This document shows positions 12,193-20,403 of a DNA stretch of 22,160 nucleotides, piece by piece. The DNA is taken from positions 1-22,160 of IMG/VR virus record IMGVR_UViG_3300020020_000168; one strand, written 5' to 3'. The DNA comes from a virus. The number at the start of each line of letters is the position of its first letter. Positions within the stretch are counted from its first letter, which is position 1. The translations under genes were made by a program, and so were the position numbers. Below the pieces are notes generated by a model. The model had not been told where the DNA came from and searched no databases. It worked only from the letters and a program-made list of their open reading frames with translations.

Positions 12193-14118
12193 GTGGCGAA
12201 GAGGAAGAACCAGGACGCGCTTGACCGCGCGGTGAAGTTCATCGACGACTGCCGCGGCCATCACGACAAGCTGATGCGCGAGGTGGACACGCGGAGCGAC
12301 GCCTACCACGGCGTCGTGAAGAAGAACTCTGCCGCCGCCGAATGGCGGTCGAAGGTGTACGGCAAGTACGCCATGCACATCGTTGAGACGACCCTGGCCT
12401 CGCTCGTGGAGGACAAGCTCCGCTTCAAGATCCGACCGCGGATGACGCTGGCTGACCTCAACGACCCAGGAGCCCCCGAGCGCCTGCGTCTGGGTGCGGA
12501 GGCGCACACCATGCTCTTCGACTGGCAGTCACGGCAGTCGAAGTTCACGCGCGTCCAGCGCCCGTTCCTCCTCCAGAACGCCATCGCGGGGATCACCTTC
12601 GCCAAGACCTACTGGGAGGAGCGCGTCGAGCGCCGCCGCCGGATGATCACGGTGGATCGACCGCTGCTCGACGACAACGACGAGCCCATCCTGCACCCCG
12701 TGCATGGCCCGGTGATGTACCCGCAGCTCGAAGAGGACGTGCGTCCGGTGTCAGTCTATGACGGCCCGATGACGGACGTGATCGACGCCCACGACATGTT
12801 CTGGGCGGAGAACGCCACCACCCTCTCGCAGTCGCGCTACATCGGCCACCGCATCCGCATCTCCCGCGAGGACTTGGAGCGCGGCTTCCGCGACGGCGGG
12901 CCGTACGGCCCCGAGCAGGGCGGGTGGAGCTGGAAGGTCGTGTCGGCCGGACTCGGCGAGAACCGCCAGGGAGACCGCGACGGCGGGCCACGCTGGAGCG
13001 CCAAGGAGCAGACCCATGACAAGGATCTCCTCGAAGTCATGGAGGTGTACGACCTCTTCACGAAGGAGGTGATCACCTACGTCAACCGCACGCAGCTCAT
13101 CGCGTACAAGGATCAGTTCCCCTTCTTCCACGAGCAGCCGCCGTTTACCGTCTGCACCACGCAGCCTGACCTCTTCCAGATCGTCGGCGTGAGCCAGATC
13201 GAGAAGGTCGAGGCGCTCCAGACGATGCTCTGGCGGATCCAGAACCAGTCGCTCGACTCCCTGGAGTTGATCAACACTGCCATCGTCATGTACCGTCCCG
13301 ATCTGGAGGACGCGGACGCGCTCGTGTTCGCTCCGGGAGCGATGTGGGCGGTCGAAGATCCCGAGCAGGTGAAGATGTGGTCGCCGGAGGGCTACCCCGC
13401 TGACATCTCGCTCAACCGCGAGGGCCTGATCAAGGGTGACATGCAGCAGCTCGCCGGAGGCTTCCCATTCTCCTCGGGAGCCGAGTCGCAGACGGTCGAT
13501 CAGAAGACGGCCACGGGCGCGAGCATCGTCTCGCAGCTCGCCCAGCGCAGCATCGACATGGCGAAGCAGCCGGTCTACGACGCCTGGGAGGACATCGGCA
13601 ACCAACGCCTGATCCTCAACAACCAGTTCATCCGCGAGACCACGCTCGTCACCGTCCTCGGCCTCGAAGGGGTCGAAGAGGTGAAGCAGATCGAGCCCGA
13701 GCTGCTCGCCGGAGACTACGAGTTCGAGCTGGAAGCGATCCCCGACGCGATCATGAAGCAGCAGAACCAGGCGCAGGCGCAGGCCATGGTTCAGATCTTC
13801 CAGGGGCTCGCCCCGATCCAGCTCCAGCTCGCCGCGCAGGGTATGGCCAGCATGATCAACTTCGACGCCGTGGTGAAGTACTACCTCAAGGCTATGGACA
13901 TCGAGGACACCGAGCAGTTCTTCATCGCCAAGCAGCCCGGCCCTGGCGCCGCGGTGGATCCGCAGGGCTCGCAGCCCGCACCGGGTGAGGGGGCTCCGCT
14001 AGGCATCACCGCGGGCGAGGGCGGCACCGCCCCAGGCACGCAGTTGACCAGCTCGCCAGACCAGAACATGCAGCGGGCGCTCTCCATGGGTGGTGATCCG
14101 GGTGGCACTAACGTCTGA
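12193..14118 (+). CDS. Portal protein, 641 aa
   Basis: GTG 12193 follows the preceding stop by one base; no ATG fits the N-terminus (MAKRKNQDALDRAVKFIDDC). The portal is the dodecameric ring at one capsid vertex through which DNA enters and leaves and onto which the tail docks. Support: position directly after TerL and before scaffold and capsid, large size, helical N-terminal part, a central beta-rich region (residues about 180-340, with MTDVIDAHDMFWAENATTL and VYDLFTKEVITYVN), long helices around EKVEALQTMLWRIQNQSLDS, and a Gln/Ala-rich helix (QQNQAQAQAMVQIFQ) typical of a portal barrel region. The C-terminus is Gly/Pro-rich. It overlaps the later gene only if that gene uses its earlier GTG. 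Confidence 0.88.
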   Translation: MAKRKNQDALDRAVKFIDDCRGHHDKLMREVDTRSDAYHGVVKKNSAAAEWRSKVYGKYAMHIVETTLASLVEDKLRFKIRPRMTLADLNDPGAPERLRLGAEAHTMLFDWQSRQSKFTRVQRPFLLQNAIAGITFAKTYWEERVERRRRMITVDRPLLDDNDEPILHPVHGPVMYPQLEEDVRPVSVYDGPMTDVIDAHDMFWAENATTLSQSRYIGHRIRISREDLERGFRDGGPYGPEQGGWSWKVVSAGLGENRQGDRDGGPRWSAKEQTHDKDLLEVMEVYDLFTKEVITYVNRTQLIAYKDQFPFFHEQPPFTVCTTQPDLFQIVGVSQIEKVEALQTMLWRIQNQSLDSLELINTAIVMYRPDLEDADALVFAPGAMWAVEDPEQVKMWSPEGYPADISLNREGLIKGDMQQLAGGFPFSSGAESQTVDQKTATGASIVSQLAQRSIDMAKQPVYDAWEDIGNQRLILNNQFIRETTLVTVLGLEGVEEVKQIEPELLAGDYEFELEAIPDAIMKQQNQAQAQAMVQIFQGLAPIQLQLAAQGMASMINFDAVVKYYLKAMDIEDTEQFFIAKQPGPGAAVDPQGSQPAPGEGAPLGITAGEGGTAPGTQLTSSPDQNMQRALSMGGDPGGTNV

Positions 14119-14122
14119 TCGC

Positions 14123-14527
14123 ATGGCGCTCCTGTCTCGCGTCGCGGCCATAGCGGACGACGAGCTTGAGCTGATGGTCAAGATGGCCGACGCGGGCGCC
14201 TTCGCAAGCGACCCGCCCCTCGACCCTGACGACATCCTCGACGAGGAACAACTCCAGTCTGTCCAGATGAACGTCGCCGTCCTCAAGGAGCACGAGGCGT
14301 TCAAGCATCTCGCGATCTGGATTCGCTCGAAGCGTGCGCGCTACTGGCTGCGCATCGCCGAGGGCCTGGCCAACAACGACAAGCCTGTCGATCAACGTGA
14401 GATCGACTTCAAGCGCGGGTTCTGGACGGGGGCCAACTGGTTCGCGTCCGTAGCGCCCGGACAAGCCGCCGCCGCCTTCCTGCGGCGCGCGGCCGACGAC
14501 GAAGCAAGAGAGGAGTTGACTGACTGA
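14123..14527 (+). CDS. Hypothetical head-module protein, 134 aa
   Basis: I choose ATG 14123, five bases after the portal stop; a GTG at 14090 in the same frame would overlap the portal gene and is less likely. The product is acidic and helical (AAIADDELELMVKMADAG, later EEQLQSVQMNVAVLKEHEAF), with a Trp/Arg-rich central segment (LAIWIRSKRARYWLRIAEGL) and FWTGANWFAS near the end. It overlaps the scaffold gene by one base (TGATG). Its place between portal and scaffold suggests an assembly accessory role, unproven. Confidence 0.75.
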   Translation: MALLSRVAAIADDELELMVKMADAGAFASDPPLDPDDILDEEQLQSVQMNVAVLKEHEAFKHLAIWIRSKRARYWLRIAEGLANNDKPVDQREIDFKRGFWTGANWFASVAPGQAAAAFLRRAADDEAREELTD

Positions 14528-15609
14528 TGTCAGAACTCGAATCCGAGCTGCAAGAGCAGTTCGAGAAGGACGGCACGGCACAGTTCGTGAGAGATCACAT
14601 CGCTGCGGCCAACGCCGTTCAGTCCCCCGAGGCGGATGCCGAGGACACGGACTCGACCCCGAGTGAGACGGACGAGCTTGACACGACAGAGCCCGTCACC
14701 CCGGAGGAGCCGACTGCGGTCGCCTCCCCGGTCGAGGACGAGGCCGTCGAGCCGCTCGCGGACGGAGAGGACGAGGAGATGTTCCTCGAACTCACGCCCG
14801 AGTTGGAGGCTCTCATCAACGAGAAGTACGACGGCGACATCAACAAGGCGCTCAACGCCTTGCCGAACGCCCAGTCGGTCATCGGACGCCAAGGCAACGA
14901 GCTGGGCGATGTCAAACGCCAGCTCGCTGAGATCCAGGAGCAACTCGCCCGTCCGGCCCCGCAGTCCTACGCAGCGTGGCCAGACCCGGACGACGAGCCC
15001 GAAGAGATCGTCCCCGTCTACCGCGAGATCGCGGAGGCAGCGTTCGTCAACGAAGACCCCCAGACCTTCATCAGATCGGTGGAGACCTGGGCTCAGGTAG
15101 ACCCCCTCGGGGCTGCCACGTTCCGCGACTCTAAGCGAGTCGAGCTACTCCTCCGGGAACGGGAAGATCAACCCCTCTCGGCACAGGATGACCTCGAACC
15201 GCGCATGGCCGCGCTCGTGGCGAAGTACCCAGAGATCCAGAAGCCCGAGATCCAGCAGGAGATCGGGAAGCTGGCGCAGGCACGGCCCACCCTCGGCCGG
15301 TTGCTTGCGGACGCCACGACCGAAGAGCGCGTTCAGATCCTCGAAGATCTGTACGTCGAAGTTGCGGGCCGACAAGCGTCGGACACCTCGCAGACGGCGC
15401 TCAGGCGTGTGGCGATCAAGCGAAGCGAGGAAGCCACTCAGGCACGGCAGGCGGCGCAGGTCGCCCGCGGTGGCGGTGGAACACCGAAGCCGACGGAGCC
15501 CGAGGACGTTCGTATTCCCATGGGGAAGACGAAGCAGTCCATGAGCGCCAACAAGCTCGGTGCAGAACTCGAAGCGATCTTCGGCCACAAGGTCGAGATC
15601 GGCGAGTGA
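14527..15609 (+). CDS. Putative capsid scaffolding protein, 360 aa
   Basis: Starts on the TGATG overlap with the upstream gene. Residues about 30-90 are extremely acidic and disordered (repeated D/E, T, P, V). A charged helical and coiled-coil region follows (NELGDVKRQLAEIQEQLA near 120-137), and the C-terminus is Gly/Lys/Pro-rich with a basic-hydrophobic end (ELEAIFGHKVEIGE). This acidic-coiled-basic layout, directly upstream of the major capsid gene, is characteristic of scaffolds that bind capsid subunits through a C-terminal helix and leave before maturation. I see no protease motif. Confidence rests on position and composition, not on recognised family similarity. Confidence 0.82.
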   Translation: MSELESELQEQFEKDGTAQFVRDHIAAANAVQSPEADAEDTDSTPSETDELDTTEPVTPEEPTAVASPVEDEAVEPLADGEDEEMFLELTPELEALINEKYDGDINKALNALPNAQSVIGRQGNELGDVKRQLAEIQEQLARPAPQSYAAWPDPDDEPEEIVPVYREIAEAAFVNEDPQTFIRSVETWAQVDPLGAATFRDSKRVELLLREREDQPLSAQDDLEPRMAALVAKYPEIQKPEIQQEIGKLAQARPTLGRLLADATTEERVQILEDLYVEVAGRQASDTSQTALRRVAIKRSEEATQARQAAQVARGGGGTPKPTEPEDVRIPMGKTKQSMSANKLGAELEAIFGHKVEIGE

Positions 15610-15616
15610 AACGGGC

Positions 15617-15632
15617 CGTCCCTCCTGGGACG
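15617..15632 (+). promoter_or_regulatory. Stem-loop in the capsid gene leader
   Basis: CGTCCC (15617-15622), loop TCCT, GGGACG (15627-15632): a perfect 6-bp hairpin starting eight bases after the scaffold stop. No T-run follows. It could be a weak terminator, an RNA processing site or a stability element between scaffold and capsid. Confidence 0.45.
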
Positions 15633-15637
15633 ACACC

Positions 15638-15671
15638 CCTCCGTTAGCACCACTCCAACAAACGGAGGAGG
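15638..15671 (+). promoter_or_regulatory. Hairpin that sequesters the capsid gene ribosome binding site
   Basis: CCTCCGTT (15638-15645) pairs perfectly with AACGGAGG (15661-15668) across a 15-base loop. The 3' strand contains the first GGAGG of the very strong Shine-Dalgarno region GGAGGAGG (15664-15671), and the ATG is at 15678. When folded, the best ribosome site would be hidden. Translation of the scaffold gene stops just upstream and could not open this stem directly. It probably sets capsid output relative to scaffold. Structure seen; control inferred. Confidence 0.5.
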
Positions 15672-15677
15672 GCCATC

Positions 15678-16850
15678 ATGGCTCTTGCAGTAGCAACCGG
15701 AGTCCAGGACACAGAGACGGGGCTCGCAGACGAGCACGTCGTGGACATGGATCCCGCAATCGGAATGAAGCAGGACGACACTGCTCAGTTCATGACGATC
15801 CTCGGGAAGCTGCCTTCCAAGGCCGCAACCCAGATCAAGGTGAACTGGCTGGAGGACGAGTACATGCCGGTACTCACGTCCCTCGCGTCCGGCTCAATCA
15901 CGGCAACCGGCCAGACGGCGATCTCGGTCGCGTCCGGCGAAGGCGCGTACATCCGTGCCAACGACATCCTCTACATCGCAGAGACGGGCGAGAAGGTCTC
16001 GGTCACATCGCTGACCGGCGACGCTCTCACCATCGTGCGTTCGGTGGGTGGCGTTGCTGCGGCAACCGCCTCGACCGGCTCGCAGGTCGTGATCCTCGGG
16101 CCTTCATCCGCACAGGGAGCCGACACCGGCACCCTCAAGGCGACGAAGCGCGTTCTGGGGTTCAACTACACCCAGATCTTCCGTGACCCGTTCGGGTTCA
16201 CGGGTACCGAGGCAGAGGCCGAGCTGTACGGCGCAGACGACCCCGAGCGGGAAACCGCGAAGAAGGCCGTCGAGCACCGTCGGCACCTCGAAGCCAGCCT
16301 GTGGGTCGGAGGGCGCGACTTCACGTCGAACCCGCCGAACTCCATCGGCTACATGGGCGGAGTGTCCGAGTTCCTGGTCTCCAACGTCTTCGCGACGTTC
16401 GGAGCGATCAGTCTCTCGGGCTTCGACCTCAAGATGCAGCAGATCTTCCAGCAGGGCTCGATGAACAAGGTTCTGTTCATGGCGCCGACCGCTGCTGGCG
16501 CTCTGTCGCGTCTGCTCGCCAACAACTGGGTTCGTGCCACGCCTGGCGAGAACGTCTACGGCGCGAAGGTCAACGCCTTCGTGAACGGGGCGTATGGCGA
16601 CTCCGTTCCGGTGATCGTCAAGAGGGAGTGGGGAGCGTTCTCCACCGCAGGGTTTTCCCTGGGTGGCGCGGTCTTCGCCCTCGACCTCGACCGTGTTTCG
16701 CGGCGTCCGTTCAGGAACCGCGACACGCGCCTCCTGCCGAACCGGCAGGGCAACGGCGAGGACAAGGTGGTCTTCGACTACCTGACCGAAACGTCCCTGG
16801 AGCTGAAGAACGAGTCGGCTCATGGGGTGTTCTGGGGCGTCACCGGCTGA
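15678..16850 (+). CDS. Major capsid protein (SU10/DUF5309-like), 390 aa
   Basis: ATG 15678 lies behind the strong GGAGGAGG site. The protein forms the hexamers and pentamers of the icosahedral head. Residues about 60-145 look like an inserted beta domain (TSLASGSITATGQTAISVAS and SVTSLTGDALTIVRSVGG). NYTQIFRDPFGFTGTEAEAE at 163-182, followed by a helix rich in Glu/Arg, matches the pattern I recall in SU10-like (DUF5309) capsid proteins, which have the HK97 fold. Size is normal, the scaffold is upstream and a strong terminator-like hairpin follows. No prohead-protease delta domain is evident. Exact family placement should be taken as likely rather than certain. Confidence 0.9.
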   Translation: MALAVATGVQDTETGLADEHVVDMDPAIGMKQDDTAQFMTILGKLPSKAATQIKVNWLEDEYMPVLTSLASGSITATGQTAISVASGEGAYIRANDILYIAETGEKVSVTSLTGDALTIVRSVGGVAAATASTGSQVVILGPSSAQGADTGTLKATKRVLGFNYTQIFRDPFGFTGTEAEAELYGADDPERETAKKAVEHRRHLEASLWVGGRDFTSNPPNSIGYMGGVSEFLVSNVFATFGAISLSGFDLKMQQIFQQGSMNKVLFMAPTAAGALSRLLANNWVRATPGENVYGAKVNAFVNGAYGDSVPVIVKREWGAFSTAGFSLGGAVFALDLDRVSRRPFRNRDTRLLPNRQGNGEDKVVFDYLTETSLELKNESAHGVFWGVTG

Positions 16851-16875
16851 TCCAGCCTGGTGACCCTGGTGTGGT

Positions 16876-16893
16876 GGGGGGCCTCGGCCCCCC
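16876..16893 (+). terminator. Terminator-like GC hairpin after the capsid gene
   Basis: GGGGGGC (16876-16882), tetraloop CTCG, GCCCCCC (16887-16893): a perfect 7-bp all-GC stem with further partial pairing outside. It starts 25 bases after the capsid stop. No T-run follows, so pausing, transcript stabilisation or partial termination are all possible. It probably bounds a capsid-rich transcript. Confidence 0.6.
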
Positions 16894-16936
16894 GCCTCAC
16901 CGAATCCGACGCACCATCGAAGGAGAGTGAACGCGC

Positions 16937-17530
16937 ATGGCGCGATTCGTTTCGCAGTACAAGGGGTACTCGCACGGAGTGCGTGCAGGCAAGGAGGCTC
17001 GTCTCGGCCCGAACGGCGTGATGATCCCCGAGCAGCCCGCGTTGGAGGCCAAGTTCGAGCACGAGCAGATGGACGCCGAGGCGGTCTTGATCGCCAAGAA
17101 GCCCATTGAAGAGGGCGGGCTCGCGAACAGCAATCCGCTCAAGCCCCCGTTCCACGGTATGCAGGAGAACGAGGCCGGTCGTGAGTACGATGTCACGCCG
17201 CGTCTCGCGCTCTTCGACTCCGAGCGGGCGCAGCTCAAGAACGAGTGGACTGACGAGGATCGGATTCTCGTTGAGGACACTCTTCGGGCCTCGAACTTCA
17301 ACGGCGTCCACTTCGTGGAGGTTGTCCCCGAGCCACCCGTCAAGCCGTGGCGCGGATACGACGACGAAACCGATGCTGACCAGATCCTGTACCTGGCGAA
17401 GGCCATCGACGCCGACCTGAATCAGGTCATCGCGTACGAGGCTGCCAACCAGAACCGTCTCGAAGTCCTCTCGGGCCTCGAACTGGCGGCGCAGGAGCAG
17501 GCAGAGGAAACGACGGTCGTCACCGCGTGA
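16937..17530 (+). CDS. Hypothetical post-capsid protein, 197 aa
   Basis: ATG 16937 has AAGGAG about 12 bases upstream, somewhat far but the only good site. The protein opens MARFVSQYKGYSHGVRAGKE, then carries mixed charged segments (EQPALEAKFEHEQMDAEAVL), a segment with DVTPRLALFDSERAQLKNEW, and an acidic helical end (EVLSGLELAAQEQAEETT). No Cys, membrane span or signal is seen. Phage genes directly after the capsid often encode head-completion or decoration proteins, which is the best guess here. I recognise no family. It overlaps the glycosyltransferase start by four bases. Confidence 0.75.
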   Translation: MARFVSQYKGYSHGVRAGKEARLGPNGVMIPEQPALEAKFEHEQMDAEAVLIAKKPIEEGGLANSNPLKPPFHGMQENEAGREYDVTPRLALFDSERAQLKNEWTDEDRILVEDTLRASNFNGVHFVEVVPEPPVKPWRGYDDETDADQILYLAKAIDADLNQVIAYEAANQNRLEVLSGLELAAQEQAEETTVVTA

Positions 17531-18618
17531 GGCACGCAGAAACAGCGGCCCGGATCGCGCATGTAGAGAGCGTGATCCCGGACGTGTCTCGAACTCCCGA
17601 CGAAGGGTGCCTGGCGACCTTCTGGCGTCAGGCATCCATCGGGACTTCGTACGTCCGCTGCGCCGTCCCGGCGCGCTGGCTTCCAGCGCAGATGATCGGC
17701 TTCGAGATGTCCGACCTCAAGTGGGAGGGCGACGAAGACACTGGCCACATGGTCATGCCCCGACAGCGGGGCGCGGCGATCTGGCAGTTCCTCGGCGACG
17801 ACGTGCGCGGCCGTGTTGCTCTCGCGCAGCAGGAGACCGGCGTCCGCACCCTCTTGGAGGTGGACGACAACTACCTCTACTCGCCGGGCAAGTGGTACCC
17901 GTGGGCGAAGACCCACGAGGAAGCGATGGCCAACCGCGGCACGACCGTGGGCCATAGTCACGAGCAGCACCGCCACCTCGCAGGGCTCGTGGACGGCATC
18001 ATCGTCACCACCGACTTCCTGGGCGACCGCTACGCAGATTTCAACGACAACGTGTACGTGTGCCCCAACTCCGTTGACCCGAACGACTGGGACTGGGAGC
18101 GGCCCGAGCCCGACGGCATCCTCCGTATCGGGTTCGCCGGAGCGCCGACACACATCTTCGACTACGCCCTGGTCAAGCGCGCGCTCAAGTGGGCGCAGCG
18201 CCAGGAGGGCGTCGAGGTATACCTGATGGGGTTCCATGCCACCGGGTTCACCGGCACGCGTATGGACTGGACGGACTCCATCCCGGAGTACCAGCGCCAG
18301 CTCGGGCTCCTCGACGTGGGCCTCTGCCCCGTCGTCAACCAGAACTGGATCAAGGGCAAGTCCGACCTCAAGGCCCTGGAGTACGCCATGGCTGGCGCGC
18401 TGCCAGTGGTCTCCCGCACGCTGCCGTACCTGCCCTGGCTCGAACGCGACTACCCCTACGTCGCCCAGACGGAGGAGGACTGGATGCGCGTCGTCCAGGA
18501 TCTCGTGCGCAACCGTGACAAGATCGCGGGCGCCGCCGCCGAGGCGAAGGAGTACGTCGAAAACGAGCGCATGATCTACAAGAGCATCGACCGCTGGAGG
18601 GAGGCGATCCGCGCATGA
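17527..18618 (+). CDS. Glycosyltransferase, GT-B type, 363 aa
   Basis: GTG 17527 overlaps the preceding stop (GTGA). The N-terminal half (residues 25-180) has TLLEVDDNYLYSP at 108-120 and GIIVTTDFLGDRY at 157-169, ending with the GT-B marker PNSVDPNDW. The C-terminal half begins ILRIGFAGAPTHIFDYALV, a nucleotide-sugar-domain opening, and carries DVGLCPVV and SDLKALEYAMAGALPVVS (about 279-296), whose ALEYAMAGALPVV motif matches the donor-binding helix of GT1/GT4-type enzymes. It would transfer a sugar from a nucleotide donor. Beside the capsid gene, a role in virion glycosylation is plausible; modification of host surface or DNA cannot be excluded. Confidence 0.88.
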   Translation: MRHAETAARIAHVESVIPDVSRTPDEGCLATFWRQASIGTSYVRCAVPARWLPAQMIGFEMSDLKWEGDEDTGHMVMPRQRGAAIWQFLGDDVRGRVALAQQETGVRTLLEVDDNYLYSPGKWYPWAKTHEEAMANRGTTVGHSHEQHRHLAGLVDGIIVTTDFLGDRYADFNDNVYVCPNSVDPNDWDWERPEPDGILRIGFAGAPTHIFDYALVKRALKWAQRQEGVEVYLMGFHATGFTGTRMDWTDSIPEYQRQLGLLDVGLCPVVNQNWIKGKSDLKALEYAMAGALPVVSRTLPYLPWLERDYPYVAQTEEDWMRVVQDLVRNRDKIAGAAAEAKEYVENERMIYKSIDRWREAIRA

Positions 18619-19034
18619 CCGTAGTTGCCAAGCCCACAGGACGGCCGGTGATCCCCCGCGCCGTAGACAACGACCCGGAGAATGTCGTCATCCGTCGCGA
18701 CGAGCACAGGCCCGAGGCGAAGGCCGCGGCCCTGATCGCCTTGGAGCCCCACGACATGGGGCGCCTCAAGGCCGGGTATATCTGCGTGAACTGCTACGAG
18801 GATCTCGACACCGCGTACCCCGACGCCTGTCCCGTTTGCCGCTACCCGATGGCGACCAAGCAGGCCGAGCGCGTGGCCAAGGAGTTCATCGGCGACGTGG
18901 CGGTAGGCCCCACGACCACCCTCGAAGACGAGCGCCTGATCATGCAGGAGATGCGCGCGCGTCGAGAGCGCGAGCTGCGCTCGAACGACATCCTGGTGGT
19001 CAAGCCCCAGATCATCGTCCCCAGGGGCTTCTGA
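18615..19034 (+). CDS. Zinc-ribbon protein, 139 aa
   Basis: ATG 18615 overlaps the glycosyltransferase stop (ATGA). Residues 57-75 hold CVNC and CPVC (C57, C60, C72, C75), a CxxC-x11-CxxC zinc ribbon. The N-terminal 50 residues are charged with Pro, and a long charged helix follows (ERVAKEFIGDVAVGPTTTLE, then MQEMRARRERELRSND). The end, LVVKPQIIVPRGF, is a beta-like tail. It does not look like a copy of the other zinc-ribbon protein at 8287. A head or tail structural accessory role, or nucleic-acid binding, are both possible. Confidence 0.75.
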   Translation: MTVVAKPTGRPVIPRAVDNDPENVVIRRDEHRPEAKAAALIALEPHDMGRLKAGYICVNCYEDLDTAYPDACPVCRYPMATKQAERVAKEFIGDVAVGPTTTLEDERLIMQEMRARRERELRSNDILVVKPQIIVPRGF

Positions 19035-19138
19035 TGCCCCGCCGTGTCCGCTTCATGACGTGGCGCACCCGCAAGCAGCGGAAGCGCCGCGGCCAGGAGA
19101 AGGAGAGACGACGTGGCAAACTCAAGCGAAAAGACTGA
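19034..19138 (+). CDS. Very basic small protein, 34 aa
   Basis: ATG 19034 overlaps the preceding stop (TGATG), and the frame closes nine bases before the next gene. More than half of the residues are Arg or Lys (MPRRVRFMTWRTRKQRKRRG, then KERRRGKLKRKD). Such a peptide would bind nucleic acid or acidic protein surfaces. The overlap and gap-filling support a real gene, but composition bias in GC-rich DNA can give similar frames. Confidence 0.5.
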   Translation: MPRRVRFMTWRTRKQRKRRGQEKERRRGKLKRKD

Positions 19139-19147
19139 GGAGATCAA

Positions 19148-20197
19148 ATGCTGAACCCCATTGACTCCAACGACCCTATTAGCTCGATGTCCAGTAGGCA
19201 GTTGCTGGAGTCCATCTTCGGTGACACGTTCAAGCTGGCAGTCGGTAGCGTAGATCCCTCAAACCCACCCAACGTGATCGGGGCTAGTCGTGTGCTGCTG
19301 GCCGTCGGAGGAAACTACGCCGATAGCGGATCTGGCAACATCTACCAGCTTACGTCCTACATAGAGAACACGGGGACACGACCTGCTGTTGGTGTTTTCG
19401 GATTCGGCAAAGCTAAGGGCTCAGGAGCGAAGGCATGGGGCGGCAACTTCGCCGCCTACGCTGAACACGCCACCGCGGGGTCTGTGATCGCGCTGGAGAT
19501 CAACGGCGGGCGTCTCGTCGCGGGCTCCGGTGCGGCTTACGGAATCGTCGTCTCCAACTACGGCGGCAACGGCATGACGAACCACATCCAGCTCCAAACA
19601 GGAGCGGCGGGTTCTGTCGCCACTGACGGGATCGTGTTCGAGGCAGGAACCGGGTTCGAGCCTGTCTCCGGCCGGATGATCCGCACCTCTGGCGTCTGCA
19701 ACGCGCAGTACGGGATCGACTTATCCTCCGGCGTCTTCTCCGTCTACGGCATCTCGATAGGGACGAACCCGATGCTCGCGGGCCTTGGCACACACGCCAA
19801 GTCCACTGACGTTGCCGAGGTTCTGCTTGAGCTGGAGAACCTCTCCACCGGCAGCAACACGTCGAAGGGCATGGTGCTGTCGTTCGTCGGGCGCGACACA
19901 GTGAACGCGCGGAAGGTGGCGGCTTACATCCAGGCGTTGCCCCAGGATGTGAACTGGCAGGGAAGCGTCATCAGCTTCCAGACGCGTGTCTCGAACGTCG
20001 TCGCCGAGCGCATCCGACTTTCAAGCACCACGCTCCAACTCAACAACCTCTTCGAGGAATGGGACGAGATTGCCGCCCCGGCTAGCCCGGCTGCAAACAA
20101 GGCTCGACTGTTCGTCCGCGACAACGGCTCGGGCAAGACGCAGCTCGCCGCGATCTTCCCGACCGGAGCCGTCGTGCCGATTGTGACGGAACCGTGA
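19148..20197 (+). CDS. Tail fibre/spike-like protein, 349 aa
   Basis: TGAGGAG lies six bases before ATG 19148. The N-terminal 40 residues may be an attachment segment. The bulk is Gly/Ala/Asn/Ser-rich with repeating short strands (NFAAYAEHATAGSVIALEIN, AAYGIVVSNYGGNG, then QYGIDLSSGVFSVYGISI), as expected for a beta-helical or beta-prism fibre shaft. The C-terminus (EWDEIAAPASPAANKARLFV, then SGKTQLAAIFPTGAVVPI) matches a short closing motif (aaPasP...kaRlf.rdnGsGktql...fptGav) that I recall at the ends of phage fibre and neck-whisker proteins. No hydrolase residues are obvious, so binding rather than cleavage is likely. It overlaps the next gene by four bases. Confidence 0.8.
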   Translation: MLNPIDSNDPISSMSSRQLLESIFGDTFKLAVGSVDPSNPPNVIGASRVLLAVGGNYADSGSGNIYQLTSYIENTGTRPAVGVFGFGKAKGSGAKAWGGNFAAYAEHATAGSVIALEINGGRLVAGSGAAYGIVVSNYGGNGMTNHIQLQTGAAGSVATDGIVFEAGTGFEPVSGRMIRTSGVCNAQYGIDLSSGVFSVYGISIGTNPMLAGLGTHAKSTDVAEVLLELENLSTGSNTSKGMVLSFVGRDTVNARKVAAYIQALPQDVNWQGSVISFQTRVSNVVAERIRLSSTTLQLNNLFEEWDEIAAPASPAANKARLFVRDNGSGKTQLAAIFPTGAVVPIVTEP

Positions 20198-20403
20198 TAC
20201 TCAGACCTTTCAAGTACGTGCTCGTGGCTGTCGCCCTTGAGGTTGACGAAGACGGCCATCCTGTCGCGGAACACGCCAGCCAAGAGACCGTGGTCTACGG
20301 CAAGGAAAACCTCTTTGCGGCGATTGAGGCGTTTGAGTCGTCCCTGAAGTCCACAGAAGAGGAGTCTCGTGCCGAGCCTGACCGTGCTCAACGAAGCCAC
20401 TGA
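20194..20403 (+). CDS. Hypothetical protein, 69 aa
   Basis: GTG 20194 overlaps the fibre stop (GTGA). The product has a hydrophobic beta start (ILRPFKYVLVAVALEVDEDG), a middle with VVYGKENLFAAIEAFESSL and an acidic/basic end (KSTEEESRAEPDRAQRSH). Its last 35 bases overlap the next small gene. No domain was recognised. Its position between fibre genes suggests a tail accessory protein. Confidence 0.6.
   Translation: MILRPFKYVLVAVALEVDEDGHPVAEHASQETVVYGKENLFAAIEAFESSLKSTEEESRAEPDRAQRSH

Noticed and set aside
12751-13605. 284-codon open frame on the minus strand
   Set aside because: It mirrors the portal gene; the portal reading has the expected operon position and composition.
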